From positions 1,604,001 through 1,668,000 of the forward strand of contig JALDNG010000004.1 in assembly GCA_024349245.1 (NCBI GenBank): 64,000 bases of DNA. The letters run 5' to 3'. Under the pieces are notes generated by a model, which was not told the DNA's origin, did not search any database, and worked only from the letters and a program-made list of their open reading frames with translations. Numbering within the stretch: the first letter of the stretch is position 1; each line of letters begins with the position of its first letter. The DNA comes from Neodontobutis hainanensis (Eukaryota; Chordata; Actinopteri; Gobiiformes; Odontobutidae). Position numbers and translations under genes: made by a program. Positions 28,101 to 43,100 of the stretch are shown in pieces.

Positions 28101-31100
28101 TGGAAGGAGCACAGAGAGAGGGGAGATGATGATGGGAAGTGGCAAAGTTGGTTAATAATTCAATGCTGACTTCAGATTTGTCAGGGCTAATCTCCAGCTA
28201 CGAGAGTGGAGCAAATATAAGTACAGTTTTGAGTTATTTCTGTATCATGTCCGGTGCATTAGATCAAGTTTAAATTGCATTTGTTTACCATTTTTATTCA
28301 GAGCAGAACTTTAGCTACAGCGTACCTTAGGCGTGAAGTATAACCATTTCAACGTGTGGTTCTTTTGGATAAGTGTGAATGTAAATCTATAAAAAAAACT
28401 TTTGGAAATACAAAAAAATGACCACAATGAATAAAAATGAAAAGTGAAATTGGGTCATTATTTATTTAGTATTTCCTCAAAACAATTGTGAATCCCTGAA
28501 GAATACTCTCAGGTTATAACACTGTCAGTCAAGAGTCTCCTTGTACATATGTGGTAACGCCGTATTTTTTATTATCAGTTTGAGTAAGACATGTACAGCT
28601 GAGCTTCGGCTGTTGTGGTTATTGATTCAAAGAGATTGAAGCGTGATGCTGCTACACAAAGCTCTTATCAACATGACAAGGACACCTCTGCTGATTCCAA
28701 TTTCTCCCCCAAAATATTAACTCATTAATCATAGCAGCTGTCCAGCATGGAGTGTAATTTTACTTAGAACATCCCCATACCCCCCCCTTCCACACTCCCC
28801 TAAGCCCCCGGCTCCTCAAACCAAACACCATGAGATTGGTTTTGTTGTTGTCTTTTGTTTTTTTGTCACTGTCTCCATGTTGTCTTTCTGCTGAGTTTAA
28901 TTAATGTCACTGTCAGTGTACTAGCATGGGCCAGGCAAGTGTGAAGGAATGCTAACCAAACAATATATTTTAATTTTGTTGACACCAGCTAAAAACAAAA
29001 GTGTAGTAGTATAGCCATTTGGTGAGTATTGTTTATATTTTCTTATTTTATTTTTTTTGGTGTAGGTCTGCTGATGTGTTGTACTGTCATAAAAAGTAGC
29101 TGTGTGAAATCCATTCAAAGGAAATCTTATTTGTCTGAATGCTTCACTTAACTTAAAACTTCAACTTAAATAATAATAATCTTTCTTTCTTTTTACAATA
29201 AAACTGGCTTTTTTTTTTACCCAAAATCTCCATCACTCAGTTCTGTTGTTACTTCTCTTGACGCATTAAGACTTTTTCCTGGTGAGGCTCGTCCTCTGCT
29301 GCATCTTGATTTGTTGATTTGTCACAGTTGGGCATCAGACTCGGGTTGTTATTAGCATAACCGTTTTCCCTTCAAATTTAACGTCTGGAAATGGAATGAA
29401 AGGATTGTTGCCATTTCCTCTGTAGACCTATTCTTTTTTATAATGACATTAAAAAGAAAGAGAGTTAAATGCAGCCTTGCACATTCAAATAAAAGGTTAA
29501 GAATTGAGTTCACTTTAGAGTTGGCCTTAGTTGGACATGTTTAGGTGACAGGATGGCAATGATAGACTGAGAGGGTGGGGCTTATTTTGAAGGCAGATGC
29601 TTATATGCTTGAATCCTCTTGGCTGAGATCCGATTTTAGTGTTTAGTCCAAAACAGGGGCAATGACAAAGAATAAGTGACATTCTGGTATCCTATCTCCT
29701 TTTATGCAGCCTAAAGAGAACACAGTCAATAGTGTTCCGAGATCAAACAGTGGTGGAGCAGGTGATGTGCACTTGTCTCTAAAAGTTCATTTAAAATTGT
29801 GGTAGCTTACTGCAAAAAATGACTTAAGCCGAGCCACAAAAAGTAGATCATCCCTTCTTTAAGACATGGTCAGAACTTACTGGAAGCTAATTGATAAGTT
29901 ATATTTGATATAACCTACTCTGACCTATTCTGTGTGGTGCAAATTTTGCACTCGGGAAAATATATATTTAAAATGAAACCGCTGTAGTTTGGGCCAAGCT
30001 GAAAAGCATGGGCCATGAAAATATGGAGCAGAAGGGATTTGAATTAAACAGGATGAGCGCTGCATTTCTATTCAACAGAAAAAGGCACACGCTGCTTTGA
30101 AAAATCCTGAATTTAAGACAACAACAAAACACAGACAGAGTGTTGTTTGCAGCAGACGAGACAAGTGGGAGATGTTCCTTTGTCATTGTTAGACACAGCT
30201 GCCATGTTGTTAGTCGTTTCTGTGTGTGTTTTCTGTAATAGCCAAATCACCTCAGTCTGCAAATTTATTCTCATTTCTGCTCCGGGTTGTTATGTGCCAA
30301 GCTGAACTTCTTTTAATCCTTTGACTGGGGCGGTGAATGTTCCCCTTTCGTGCTCGGTAACACAAGTGTACGCACCCATCTAAATGCAAATGTCCAAACC
30401 TGCAATGCAATAAGGCTATACTTTCTTCTCTCTTTCTGCTTTCATTCCCTTACTCACTGCTAACATGTTCACGCCGTGTCCTTTGTCTTAAATAGGCCAC
30501 TTAGGAGCAAGGAGCAAATGAGCAGTGCTTAAAACCTGGCCACAGAAAAAGCAACACTGAAAATTTGCTGTTCGATCCTGGCACGTCTGTTGCGTGCTGC
30601 TCCATCTTGATGGGTTTGTGTGGGCTTGGAAAAGGAAGGAAAGCGGTGAGCGACACTTTTAATTTTCCACACGCTGCATCGGTGTCGTAGCAGTGATGGT
30701 GTGGGGTTAGTGTTGTTCCAGACAAAAGCTGCCGAGCTGTCCAACACACTGCGTCGTGCACCGAGGATTGGCTTCATCAACTTTGTCAAGATTAAAAAAC
30801 ATAGTGGCTATAGCTGCGGGAGTTGTAACTGGGGGCACTGCATCAGTAAATCCCTTTAGAGCTCCCTCAACTTTTCACAGTTCTCTTCGGAAAATGTGTC
30901 ACTAGTGTGTGTTGATGAAACTGTGGTAATTACAAGTAGGATCTTAACCAATTACAAAATATGATTTGATTTGATATTTACAGGAAGTTAACGGCTATAC
31001 AGTATATGAATGGGAAGGATGTTCTTTTAGGTCATTAACCTGTGTGTGTGACAACAGCCACAACAATATAGCCTCCTAATCTATTTGAATGCCAGTTTTT

Positions 31101-34100
31101 TCTCATTGAGCCGCTTTGGTGTCTAGACTCCAAAGTACAGTGTACTCGAATATGTTTGCAGCAGATCATTTGAGTCGCGGAAATTGAGAAGTGGGAGCCC
31201 ATGGATGGGACAATAATAGCACTATATTTGCTTATTCTTGCCTCAGACTGGGAAAAAGTGTAGCTGTTTTGGAAATGCTCCAAGTCAGTCAATAAGTCTT
31301 GCACAGTCTTGTCAAATTCTGTCCAATTATTATTTTTGAACCATGTTGTCTGCTTTCAACACATCAAGGACAACATGTTTGTTTGCTTTTACTTTCTCTC
31401 CTCATTGACAGGTGCCATGTTTACCAGATAATGATGGACAGTATTTCCTTTACCCCGTTGTAGCTATATGTCTGTGTATTTATTAATTCTTTCATTTATT
31501 TATTTTCTACAGCTTAGTCTCGTTAGGGGTCATGGGTGACCAGAGCCTATCCCTGCAGCTTTGGGCCTGAGGCGGGGTTCACTCTGGACAACCATTTACT
31601 CTCACATTCATTCACTTGGGACACTTTTAGATTTGTATGTGAACATGTATGTGTTTTAAACAAGACAAAACAATGTGATATCTGTTTGGTCATGTTCACA
31701 TATAATTATATTTATATGCGCGCAGTTCCAGCAGACTTTAGTTTCAGTTTATTGGGCAGCTCTAATTCTAACTCTCATTCTGTATTCTGCCTTGTGTCCT
31801 TATGAGCTGTGTAAATATATGGATGCATGTTTTTCTCGCATGAACACATTTTAAATATATTTCAAGGGTAGAATAATGGGTTTTTACCTGTCACTCTCGT
31901 CCCAGGATATACACGACTGGTTGGTGGTGCCCTGAAGCAAAGAGGAAAAAAAAAAAACTTAAATGTGATCAAAAGCTTCACCAGGAAACCGAGAGCAGTA
32001 GCAATTACCAGCAAAGCAAAGACAGAGATTGAGGAGACATCACTCACGTTGTACAGATGTGAGAACTCCACAGCGACCGGAGCGGAGAGGGACTCGGGGG
32101 TGGGTTTAATGGTCACCGACAAAACCTTAGAGTTCAGCACAGTGTTGTTTCTAAAGAGAGACAAAAGACAATTACAGCTATATGACTTGTCACTGTGGCA
32201 TGAAACATATTTGAGCAAGAAGAAAGTACACAGACTTTTAATTGGATGGTTTCTGGTTGGACGCCTTCCAACCTTTCCACACCATTTCATGATTTTTTTT
32301 CTTTTGTGTCATTCTTTCTCAAACATCCTTCACACTGTTAACAGAGCTATTTCTAACATCATACAGCTCATAATATAGTGCTAACAACAAACGGTACAAT
32401 ATTAGTTGCTATCATGGGGTAGTCTATGTCAGTAATAGGAACCCACGTGTTATTGCCATTTTGCTAAATATTTATAGTCATCTGTACTCGTGTATGGGAC
32501 AGATGGAGGGTCAGGTAGTTATATAACCACACAGTCAGCATAAAATGGTTATGTTTACATAACTTGGACATTTCATAAGAAAAATATAACCATTTAAGCT
32601 TTAACAGAGTGTCGGGCAGTTTTCTGTATCAATGTGTTTTTGCTTTATAGCCTGGCTTGTTGTTTGTTTAGCATTTCTCAAAAGATTCTACAAAGTGCTA
32701 AACAGAAATCAAGAGACAGGTACAATAAACGTTACAAAGGAAGATAATAGAATCAATATAAAAAACGAATTTGCTCACGACTGGACTCAACTGTAACTCT
32801 TACAATTCTCAATTTCTAAGTTTACTGATGATCCATAAAAGCTTTATCTCTATAGGTCTGAAAAAATAATAGCATGTTTTTTGTGTTTGAACTGCAAAGG
32901 TAACAGTCAATGTGATGTTAAAAAAGCTAGCAGGAAAAACACAGGTCACATCTAATTAGCTCCAAGCACAGAGAGATTACTTAATTACAATTGAAACATG
33001 CATTGTGTTATTTGTGGTGTTTGCTGTGGCCTAAATCTGCAGACCAAACACGTACTAACTGCATAGCCCTATTCCATTCACAGAAGAACATGCATACATT
33101 GTTAATGGATGAATCGGCAGAGCAGGAAGTTTGGCAAAGACCACTTAAGCCTCATTCAATTTTAATGAGCTGTGAATGCACTGTTATTAATTGGACATTT
33201 TGTCAGGGGTTTGGATTATGCATTATATATCATGACTGCCTAATAAACAACAAAGAAACATATAAGCTGTGAAAACATTTATGGGCAACTTCTTTGGGCA
33301 TTGATCAGCCTTTTCATCCCCATCCATTCTTCTTATACCTGCTTAGTATGCATTGCATTTTAGACTTTTTCATAGGTACTATCAATCATACAAAATGAGA
33401 CAATCAACAAAAAGTGAATTGGCACCAAAAAAAAAAAAAAACTGAGACCCAAAATCTCCCCGTCAGCCAAACCTGCTCAACGGCCCATGCCCCTTTCTCT
33501 CTGCCGCCGTCACATCATCACTGTATCCTCTATGCACAATTGCCCCCTCAAAATCCTAAAACACAATCATTCAACTTAAACTTTTGTGTCTCAAAGTCCC
33601 ACCATCTTGCTTGGAAAAGAATCAAATGGAGAGACAGGAATGCAAAGACAGACAATTGTCGGAGGATTGTGGTGAGAAACGTCTGCTGCTGTTGTACAAG
33701 TTCATTATCTAAACCACAGACACAAGGCTTAGTAGGTTAAATAATTACACTAAACTGTACTTTAGCATATGGCAAAATGTATTTATTTGTATCAGGAAAA
33801 CTCCTGTCTGGAAATATTTCTACAGAGATGAAAGACATAAATTTGGCCACCCACTGCTCATGTGCCGCTGCGTTAAATCCTTGTTTGCCTTGAAGTAGGA
33901 GAGCGCCCAGGCTCCACTGTAGCGAGTCATAATGCTTCTCACAGTGTGAAAAAAGTGCCTGAAATATTTATCCAGTGGTTTACAGCTGACTGTGTAGCAT
34001 GCCATAGACTGCTGCTTTGTGGTTAAGTTGAGACAAAGATGACTGAACGTCATCATGGCTGTGGCAAACCAAAAATATGTGATGATAGAGTTTTGAATTT

Positions 34101-37100
34101 GAACACTGCTTTTATTGCCTGTGCCATGCTACAGAAAAATCCACTTTTGGGATTCTGCCATAACCATTTTTATACTACACTGCTAAAAAAAACTGGGGAC
34201 ACCTGGAACAACAGAATTAATTGCAGTGTACATTTGGGCATTTTTGGTGGCCTCTAGTGGTGAAAGTGCAGATTGTAATTTTACACCTCTCACTTCCTGC
34301 ATGTGAACAGCTATGGCTCTATGCCAAAACATGCTAATGTCTATGAACAAACCCAGTGGATAAAGCTGATGGTAATATTACTTTTTTACAATTCATTCAT
34401 AAATGCCCTATGCCTTCATGCATGAATGTTGGGCCAAATGGAAACATGACATTTCTTCAGCAGTGCTAAGTCCTCCCCACCCCTTATCTGCCTTTTCAAC
34501 TAAAATATGATTCCTTTGATACATTTGATTTGTAAAATAAATGTCTTGTCTTGTCAAACAGGAAGGAAGCTAGATTCAGACAAACTGTTCATGCTAAAGC
34601 CTACTAAACGGTTTTGCCCTGAGGGCCACACACTGAAGATCATCAATGCTAACAGTAACAGTCCGGTTTGCTCTTACCTCTGCAGAGCCAGGATGCTGCT
34701 CAGGTTTCTGTAAAGAACGATGCCGGTCACAAACGTAGAGGAGTCGTCTGCGTCTGCGTTTGAGAGACACAGAGGGAGAAGGTCAGAGTCAAAACACAAA
34801 GGTAGTGTTTGGATAGCTGTTCACAGAGACTGAACGGTTGAGCTAGTGTTAGCGCAGTGGGCTGCTGTACAGGAAAATGCAGGTCACCCATGCTGCCTTA
34901 GCTCCCCATGAGCTCTTTACTGGAGCTGGCCTATATGACTAGTCAGCTATAAAGACTTGTCTCGTACTGCGCTTCATACATGCACGCACAAATGCACACT
35001 TCAGTCAGACCCACTCCGACACTAACACACACAAACACGAGAAGTTAAAAGCAAAGCCCGGTTGCTTTTTGAACACATTAAAGTCACCACAGCACATTGA
35101 AATTGTAGTCTGTCTTTTATGTTTTGTTATTTGTTATTGTGTGATATGACTACGTTTATTTCTGTTGCAGTTTCACCATTGTTTGACAACATTTAAATCT
35201 ATCATCTTGCATATCTATTTGTGTATACGGGTGGCGCAGTAGCATTGTAAAGTTATTGCTAATGTTATTTATATTGCCTTTCCCTCTTCAGCGCACTCTT
35301 GTTATTATGTAGGCCCATAACATTATCTCCTTTTGGGTGTTACTAGCAGTGATCACCTACCCAAATTTATCTGGAAGTATCTGCCCATTCCAAACACTTT
35401 CTTTGGCATCACTCCCATTTCGTTCTGTGCATAAGATTATCTGGTCAGGTTGACACGTTTTGTCTGGTAAACTGGTAGATTTTAATGTTAGATAGTGGAC
35501 AAGAGCATAATATCCAAGACTTAAACTTCACAGACCAGGGTTCACATTTCCAAGACTACATTCAGCGGCAAACATTAAGGTTGTTAGTTTAGAAAAGTAT
35601 GTGATTATGTTAAAAATAATAGTAAAAATGTGGGAGGATGTAGTTGTTGATGAGGTTTAAATAATAATGCATTAGTGTCGATAAACCCAAAGACTGAAAC
35701 AAATTCTTAAATGGATACATTTTCAGCGCTATTTGAGCCAAAAAGACCTGAAAATGGGAGTAAAATATAAACCATTGCACAAATAATGACACAATTCAAA
35801 ACAATGATTTCACACCACAGTCACAAAACGCTGCATGCTTCGCTTAAAATTCATTGAGATTGAGACAAATCAGTTTTGTTTTGCCCGTTTGCACTTTGAG
35901 AAGATTAAAACGGTTTTGTCTATTACATTTAACAAATGATGCCCTAGTTGTATATCAAGAAACCATTCTCTCTTTTGCACCTTGCCATGTCTTCTACCTG
36001 CCCTGTCGCTCCCTCACTTTAATTGCAGAGCTATAATTTTAATGGCATACATTGCTTTATTATGATTCACATGTATTGATAACGTACACATTTCACTGTT
36101 ATAGAGAGTATCTTGAATGTAGATGTTCAGCAATCAGATCACAGAACAGAAGATAAAATGTATTTAACATGTATAGTCCATTGTTATGTCTAAAGCAGCA
36201 ATGGAAGAGAGGCTTTCAGCAGCTGAGGTGTCAGATTCAGAGGTTATTCAATGAGAACGAGACTTAAAGAAAACACGTGTCCATCTGCCGAACCATCTGA
36301 AGGTACACAGCTCTTTTGCCCTGGCTAACTTCGAAGCAGCTTGAGAGTTTAGCAGTGAGTGTCAGCCAACAGGCAACAGCTGACCTCCCAATGGCCTCAG
36401 GGAAAAAAACAAGCACCAAGGTTATGTCTAAGACACTGAGCTTTCAGACTTACATAATTCATCATGTAGACAGATAAAAATAAATACATAAAAAAATAAT
36501 GACACAAGCATTTCATTCTTGTTCAAAACACTAGATGCAGGCTATATGTGAATAGTATTAGGAGTCCCATTCATTCTCTTTTTGGTTGTTCTGTTCCAGT
36601 CCAGTCAGACCAAGCCTAAAGGGCTTCCACCACTGAATCAAAAAGTAATCCAGAGCGTCCAATCATCAAAGTGTCCATCAAATCCTGCTACACATCATTG
36701 TTTTTTTGATGCAAGAGCTGAATAGATGTTTGCACGTATGTTTGTTCATGTGTGAGTCGCTTTTTTCCCATAATTTCCCAGATTACACAAACAGGCCGAG
36801 CTAACTTTAATGACATAAGAATGTTACCTCATGCTTCCTTGACATTAACCTGATTAATGACGCCATCGGTGGGAGTTATTGAGTATACACAGAGTTTACA
36901 CAACAGAAAAATGTAGAAGTAGTAGCTTGTCATAGTCTACGGTTGTTTCTTTGGCTCTAGTAAGAAAATAAATTGAAGTTTTAAAGTTTTAAGAGTTTTA
37001 AACATTTTGGACAGCTTTAAGTCCAGGAAAACAGTGCTGATGTTGTTTTGCGGTACACAATGAATGCATTTGTTTTTATCCACAAAGCAAGCACTAAAAG

Positions 37101-40100
37101 ACAGTGACAAGTGACTTTTTATAGTATATACTCAATGTTATCTACATTTTTGTTGGCAGTAGGTGCATTTACTGTATGGATGACAGTTGTTCCTTTACAC
37201 TGCTCATGTTCTGTGTTGGGGCTTGTCTGAGGAGAACCAGTGAGTGGTTAAATGAACTGAACTAGAAAACGTGTGGCTTCAAGTGTGCACTAATGTACTC
37301 CATTACCTCTGAACAAAAGCATAGAAGCCTAGAGTGAAAAAAACATCATGCAAATTTAACTGTGGCCTTCGCTTCTTTGTCAAGTTTCATCAAAGCCCCT
37401 GTTAACACTGACTTTTTTAGACTCAATTGTATTGTTTGTATTGTAAAGTATTGTTTACTTTTCAAAGGGCATTGAAAAGTTACTTGCCACAATAAGGATG
37501 CTTTGTGTCATTCGGCTCAGGTTTTATTAAACCCACTGTGGTGAATGTGCTGCTGAGGTTTTACCGTGACCTCCTTAAATCTGTGACCGCTCCACTGCTG
37601 AGTGTGACAGCATCTGGAGGGGCCCTGGAGCGAAGGGCAAATATGGTAGCTATTCTCCTGTTTGTTTATTGTTTTAACTCGTCTTTGAAACCTAATGTTT
37701 AACATCTAGCGGTCAACCAAATATTGTCAGAAGACAGTGGACATTTTACATAATGCATTGTCCTGCTTTACACTGACTGTGATCTTTCTCTAACCCGTAG
37801 GCATTGTCCACACTCAAACATTATAACTTTATATTTCAAACAACAAACACTCCCCCGACATTTTATGTTTTAGAGACTTAAGAAACCCTAAAGACAGCAC
37901 TCATTTAGAAACTGAGGTGTGACTTCACTGTTTTTTTTACATGGTTTTATTTTAGAGATTTAAGAGATCTTCTTCTCTACAGCACCATATTCATAATGAA
38001 CACATATGTATTAGTGTAAATGTAGTTTGTATAAACTTGGTCATAAATTAATGTTGGTTGCTGCAACCAAATAGGCTGTCAATATTCCTTTTGTAATAAT
38101 CTCAATCTTTTATTAATCTTAATGCATGTTATTTCTGCCAAATAAATACCTACTAAAGTCATGTCAAAGACCATTTGCTACATTCATGTAGCATGTGTCA
38201 TGTGTCTTCTGGTGACCCCATATCTTTAAACAAAAAAAAATCTAAGACTAGGTAAAAAAAATCTAAGTATGAAAGTATGTTAATGTTTATAATTCAAAGT
38301 ACTTTGCTAAATGCATTTCATCCACAGTGTCAGTTCAAGGTGCGGCACAAGGTTGGTTGTCTGTTGCTTTATCCACACAGGTGGCTGGATATTTTTACTT
38401 CCTCAAAGACAAAACAAGCCTGGTGCATAAAGGTCAGTGTTATTGACCCAGGTTTGGCCCGTCAGGTCACATCAGTGCTGCCCCACACTGACTGCTGGGG
38501 CTTATTTAAGAGGCACACAGCCTCTTGGAAAACAGTAAAGCCACTGCTAAAAAACAAATTTAATTTTGTTGGATAGAAAACAACTAATAGCCGCTCGAAA
38601 TCTCCTGTATTGTTTAGTTAATCTTTAAATCCATCTATAGATGAGCTGGTGGCAAATTGAAATGGCTATTTTTAATCACATAATTGGACAGAGCAACAAC
38701 CTTAAACTGATCAGATACCTTTGTTCCAATACAACTTGTCTCTTCAATAACTTGCAATAATTTCATGCTTTTGTCATTTGTTAAGCCCAAACCAGTCACT
38801 GTTCATTCAAGAGTATAAACAAGGCCTACGATATCCACTCTGATCCTCGTCGACACGTCCAGGTCGTACACATAAAGACACTGCTGTCACTGTGGAGACA
38901 CATATCACAGCTGGGGACCAAACTGCTTCTAATTGGCCCTGATTGGCTCCTGTTGACTCCTGATTAAGAGTGACGGCCTCATTAACATTCACGCAGTCAC
39001 CCCTCTATCTTTAACAGCCGCAAACATCCCGAGTGACAAACAACACAGCGCTGAGTACCTGCCGAAAAGCACCGGGCCCAGCTGGGACTGTAATGAGGCT
39101 TACAACTTTTGAATGCTGCTGTTGAAATTATACTAAATACAAACATCACAATGAGAAGCTTCTATGCGACCTCTTCATTTGCATAAAAACACTTCAGCTG
39201 TGCCCAATATACTCCAAAGTCGATTAACATAAAACTGTATATTTCAGTTTAAAGCATGAGCTTACAGCAAAAAAAAGGGCGACAGATAGAGTTTAACGTG
39301 TTACAATAGTGCAAACAGTATGGCCAGGTCAAATAAATAAATAATAAAAAAAAACAGACTTGTTAATCCACTCATAATGCAGGAGGTTTTGAGCAAAGTT
39401 TTCAGCTCAGACATCATAAATCCTTAGAAAACAAAGACTAAAACCATCTGCACAAAAAGAAAGAACAAGCTTCTCTCCCTGGTTTTAAAAAGCTATGTAA
39501 TAGTTTTTACAGCAATGCATCACCAACAGTACTTTCCTCCGTTCCTCCGAGCATCTGGCCTGTTAAAAGCCGCTGATGCTGAAAATCACTTCCTCTTTTT
39601 GATTTTACTGGGACTTCTACAGAGAACTAATGTTGGTGTAGATGAGGACTGCTCTAAATTAAATCTTATAGAGTTCATCCAGTTGTTTTGTTCTTTCTGT
39701 TCATGACTACATTTACAAGGACCTCACAAAGCCCAGACTAGATCCAATTCATTTAGATCAGAATGAGTTATATGTATGAGTTAATGTGAAGATGCCAGAT
39801 CACAAATTTGGATTGTTACTTTGAGAAGTACAATTTCTAGTTGTTGTGCCATTTGCTCAGAATAAGGGAACATTCATGTCCAAATTAGGAAATCTGGCTG
39901 CTTAAAAAAATTTAAAATATCAATGTTGTTCTCTCATGTTGTTTGTCAAAAGATCAGGACACAATTCCAATATTTCATTAGGCAAGAAATATTTCAATGA
40001 TCAGGGTGCATTACATGAAAAAAGTAGTTCCTCCCATTAAGTAAAGATAAGTTAAAGTTATGCCAAAATATAAATTAATGCTCTACTGTGTCACATTCAG

Positions 40101-43100
40101 TCCTAATTAACAAGTCCCAGCTGACAAAAGGAATCATTAAAAAATTGTTCCCAAAGTACAAAGCCTTGAAATTGTGTTTGAGCTTTTATACAGCTTCACC
40201 TTTTTATCTAGTTAATAAAAAGCTTAACTGAAAGATAGACAATGATAAATCCCCTCTAGTCTCTAATTTGTCCCTACTTTTTACATTTATGTAGTATGTA
40301 CAGTTTTTCTCATAAGTTTACATTCCCTGGCAGAATTTGTGATTTGTTTTGGTCATTTTTTATATAATATGAATGATAACACAAAAACCTTATTTTCACT
40401 CATAGTTAGTGGTTCGGTTAAGCCATTTATGCTCAAACCACGGTGTTTACTCTTTTTAAATCATAATGACATAATGACACAAACTACCCAAATGACCCTG
40501 ATCAAAAGTTTACTTATTCTGGTGGTTTAGGCCTGACAACATGCACACAAGTGACACAAACACTGATGTTTCTGTATGCTGAATTATGGGAAAAGCAAAA
40601 GAGTTGTCAAAGGATCTGCGGGAAAAGGTAATTGAACTGTATAAAACAGGACAGAGATTAAAAAAGAAATACAAGGAATTGAGAATGCCAATCATCAGTG
40701 TTCAAACTATAATTAAGTGGTAAATGAAGGTCATGTGGACCCAAAAAAATTTCAGCCACAACTGCCAGGAAAATTGTTTGGGATGCAAAGACAAACCGAC
40801 AAATAACTTCAGCCAAAATAAAAATAACTTCAGCTAAAATACCGGACTCTCTGAAAAAAAGTGATGTGGCTGTTTCAAGATGCACAATAAGGAGGCAAGA
40901 AAAATGGGCAGCATGGTTGAGAAAGCCATTGCAATGCCACAAAGCATTCCGCTTACAATAGGCTAAATAGCCCAAAGACAAGCCTCAAAACTTCTGGAAC
41001 AAAGTCATTTGAAGTGATGAGACCAAAATTGAACTTTTTGTTTACAACCATAAACGTGACATTTGGAGAGGAGTCAACAAGGCCTATGATAAAAGGTACA
41101 CCATTCTTTCACCGAAAAAATGGTGTATCTTTCACCGATCTTCACCGATCTCTGATGTTTTGGGGATGTGTGAGCTACAAAGGCACAGGAAAAGATGAAT
41201 GAGGTATGTTATCAGAAAATACTGAAGGAAAATTTGCACTCATCAGCTCAGAAGCTGCACATAGGACGTACTTTGATGTTCCAACATGACAATGATCCAA
41301 AGCACAAGGCCTGGTCGACCTGTCATTGGTTACAGCAGCTTAAAGTGAAGGTTCTCGACTGGCCTCAGTCTCCTGACCTCAGTATCGTTGAGCCACTCTG
41401 GAGAGATCTCAAACGTGCAGTTCATTCAAGACAACCCAAGAATTTACAGGATCTGAAGGCTTTTTGCTAAAAAGAATGGGCAGCTTTACAATGTGAGAAA
41501 TTAAACAATCCATACAACCACAAAAGACTTCAAGCTGTTATTGATGTTAAAGGGGGCAATACACTGTATTAAGTGGGGTATGTAAACTTTTTATCAGGGT
41601 CATTTGTGTAGTTTCTGTTGTCATTATGATTTAAAAAGTAAACAGTCATTTGACAATAAATGGCTTTACCCAACCACTAACAAGTTTTTGTGTTATCATT
41701 CCTATTCTCTGAACTATTGCCCTCCATAAAAATCCCAAATTCTGCCAGGGTATGTAACATTATGAGCACAACTGTATAATTAGTATATCATTCCCATTGT
41801 CTGTTTTCTCCAAATTACTACATTAACATTTTACGAAACTGACTCCGGCCTTATTGCAGACAAAATGCCTTTCTGCTGTACAGCTGTCCAACAGCGAGAA
41901 ATGTTTTTTCTGTGTCTTTTATTTGCAATATTAAATTCAACCAGCTAAGACTGGGCATGTCAGAGCGGGGTGCTTTTATTTGCAAATTAATGGCACTGAA
42001 TAATAAATGAGTCACTGTTCACTATGACTGCTTTGGATTTAAAAGAATCCTCTAGAAAAGACAAAACACTAATTCATAAACTAATACTTTAAATCATGTG
42101 GCAAAAAGATACTGACATAAGGATTAGGGAAAAATGCTCAAAGCTCATTGGTTACTGGTTTTGGTTGAAAGGTCTTTAAGGTTTTTTGAGGCAACATATT
42201 TGCTCGTACCTGGCTTCCCAGTGACCAGGATGTTCTTGGGGATGGTTACTCTGTCCTCGGAGCTGCGAGCCCAGTCCACCATCCCTCTCCAGCCTTTCAT
42301 CGGGAAGCTGACATCTGCATGACCTGACACTGGGCGCTTGTGGATGCTTAAAACTGAAACAAAGAAATATAATATGCTAAAACTTTGTTACATAACATTT
42401 GTATTAATTGCACCTTGGAATTCATAACCAATTTATTATTATATATATTTTTTTTACTAATTTACAACTTCATTGGTTGGTCTGAGCCATTAAAGTGAAC
42501 TGGTTGACCACTGTATTCCAACCTAAACACCTGTTTTCTCAGTCATTTTAAAGGCCACTTTGTCAAACTAAGTATAAATTACAACATTAGACAAACATCT
42601 GTTTTATTTATATATATATCTTCGATACAACATTGTTTCAGGACCACGGAGAGTGCTCTCAACTAAACACTGTTTTTCTGCTATATACCGTAAGCTAGGC
42701 AAAAATCCTTTGTGTTGGAAAATATTGGTGTACTGGTGTTTATTAACATGGATACATTAGGTAGGAATATGACTTGATCTTATAAAGTGCTAATGCGAAC
42801 TTAGTGGCAACACAGTGTAAAACCTTCTTAGTCACTTGGAGAAAAGTTGGGCTTATGTACTGGATGCAAACAGTTGAATAAATCAGCAGAACAGAGCTAA
42901 CACTCCAGGAGAAGTTCAGATGAGTCCAGTGAAGCCTGCAGCCTGTTTACTTCACAATAGTGTAATGTTTAAGTATATGTTAAGTTCTGTGTAAGTATCA
43001 GCACTGAGGTTATGGGAGGGGGTGGAGGTGCACAGCCCCCGGGGGAGCTGCTGCTGAAGCTGGTGTGGGTGGCTGTTTAGCTCCAGACAGTGAGGTGGCG

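Larger units (their letters stand above)
23215..31887 (-). other. Intron between exons 15 and 16, 8.7 kb
   Basis: Holds the CpG-rich patch 23286-23445, a SINE remnant at 24183-24370, the (TA)35 palindrome and a remnant at 31494-31650. The region 27690-28100 is richer in G+C and in complex sequence than its surroundings and might hold regulatory elements, but nothing definite was read there. Confidence 0.75.
34754..42209 (-). other. Intron between exons 12 and 13, 7.5 kb
   Basis: Apart from the Tc1-like element at 40301-41774 I recognise nothing. Open frames such as 38277-38576 have no domain and lie in sequence without coding character. Confidence 0.75.

Noticed and set aside
31862..32290. 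142-codon minus-strand frame spanning two GAIN exons
   Set aside because: It reads through introns; one part is in frame with exon 14 and the rest is not coding. Splice sites and family alignment support the two separate exons instead.
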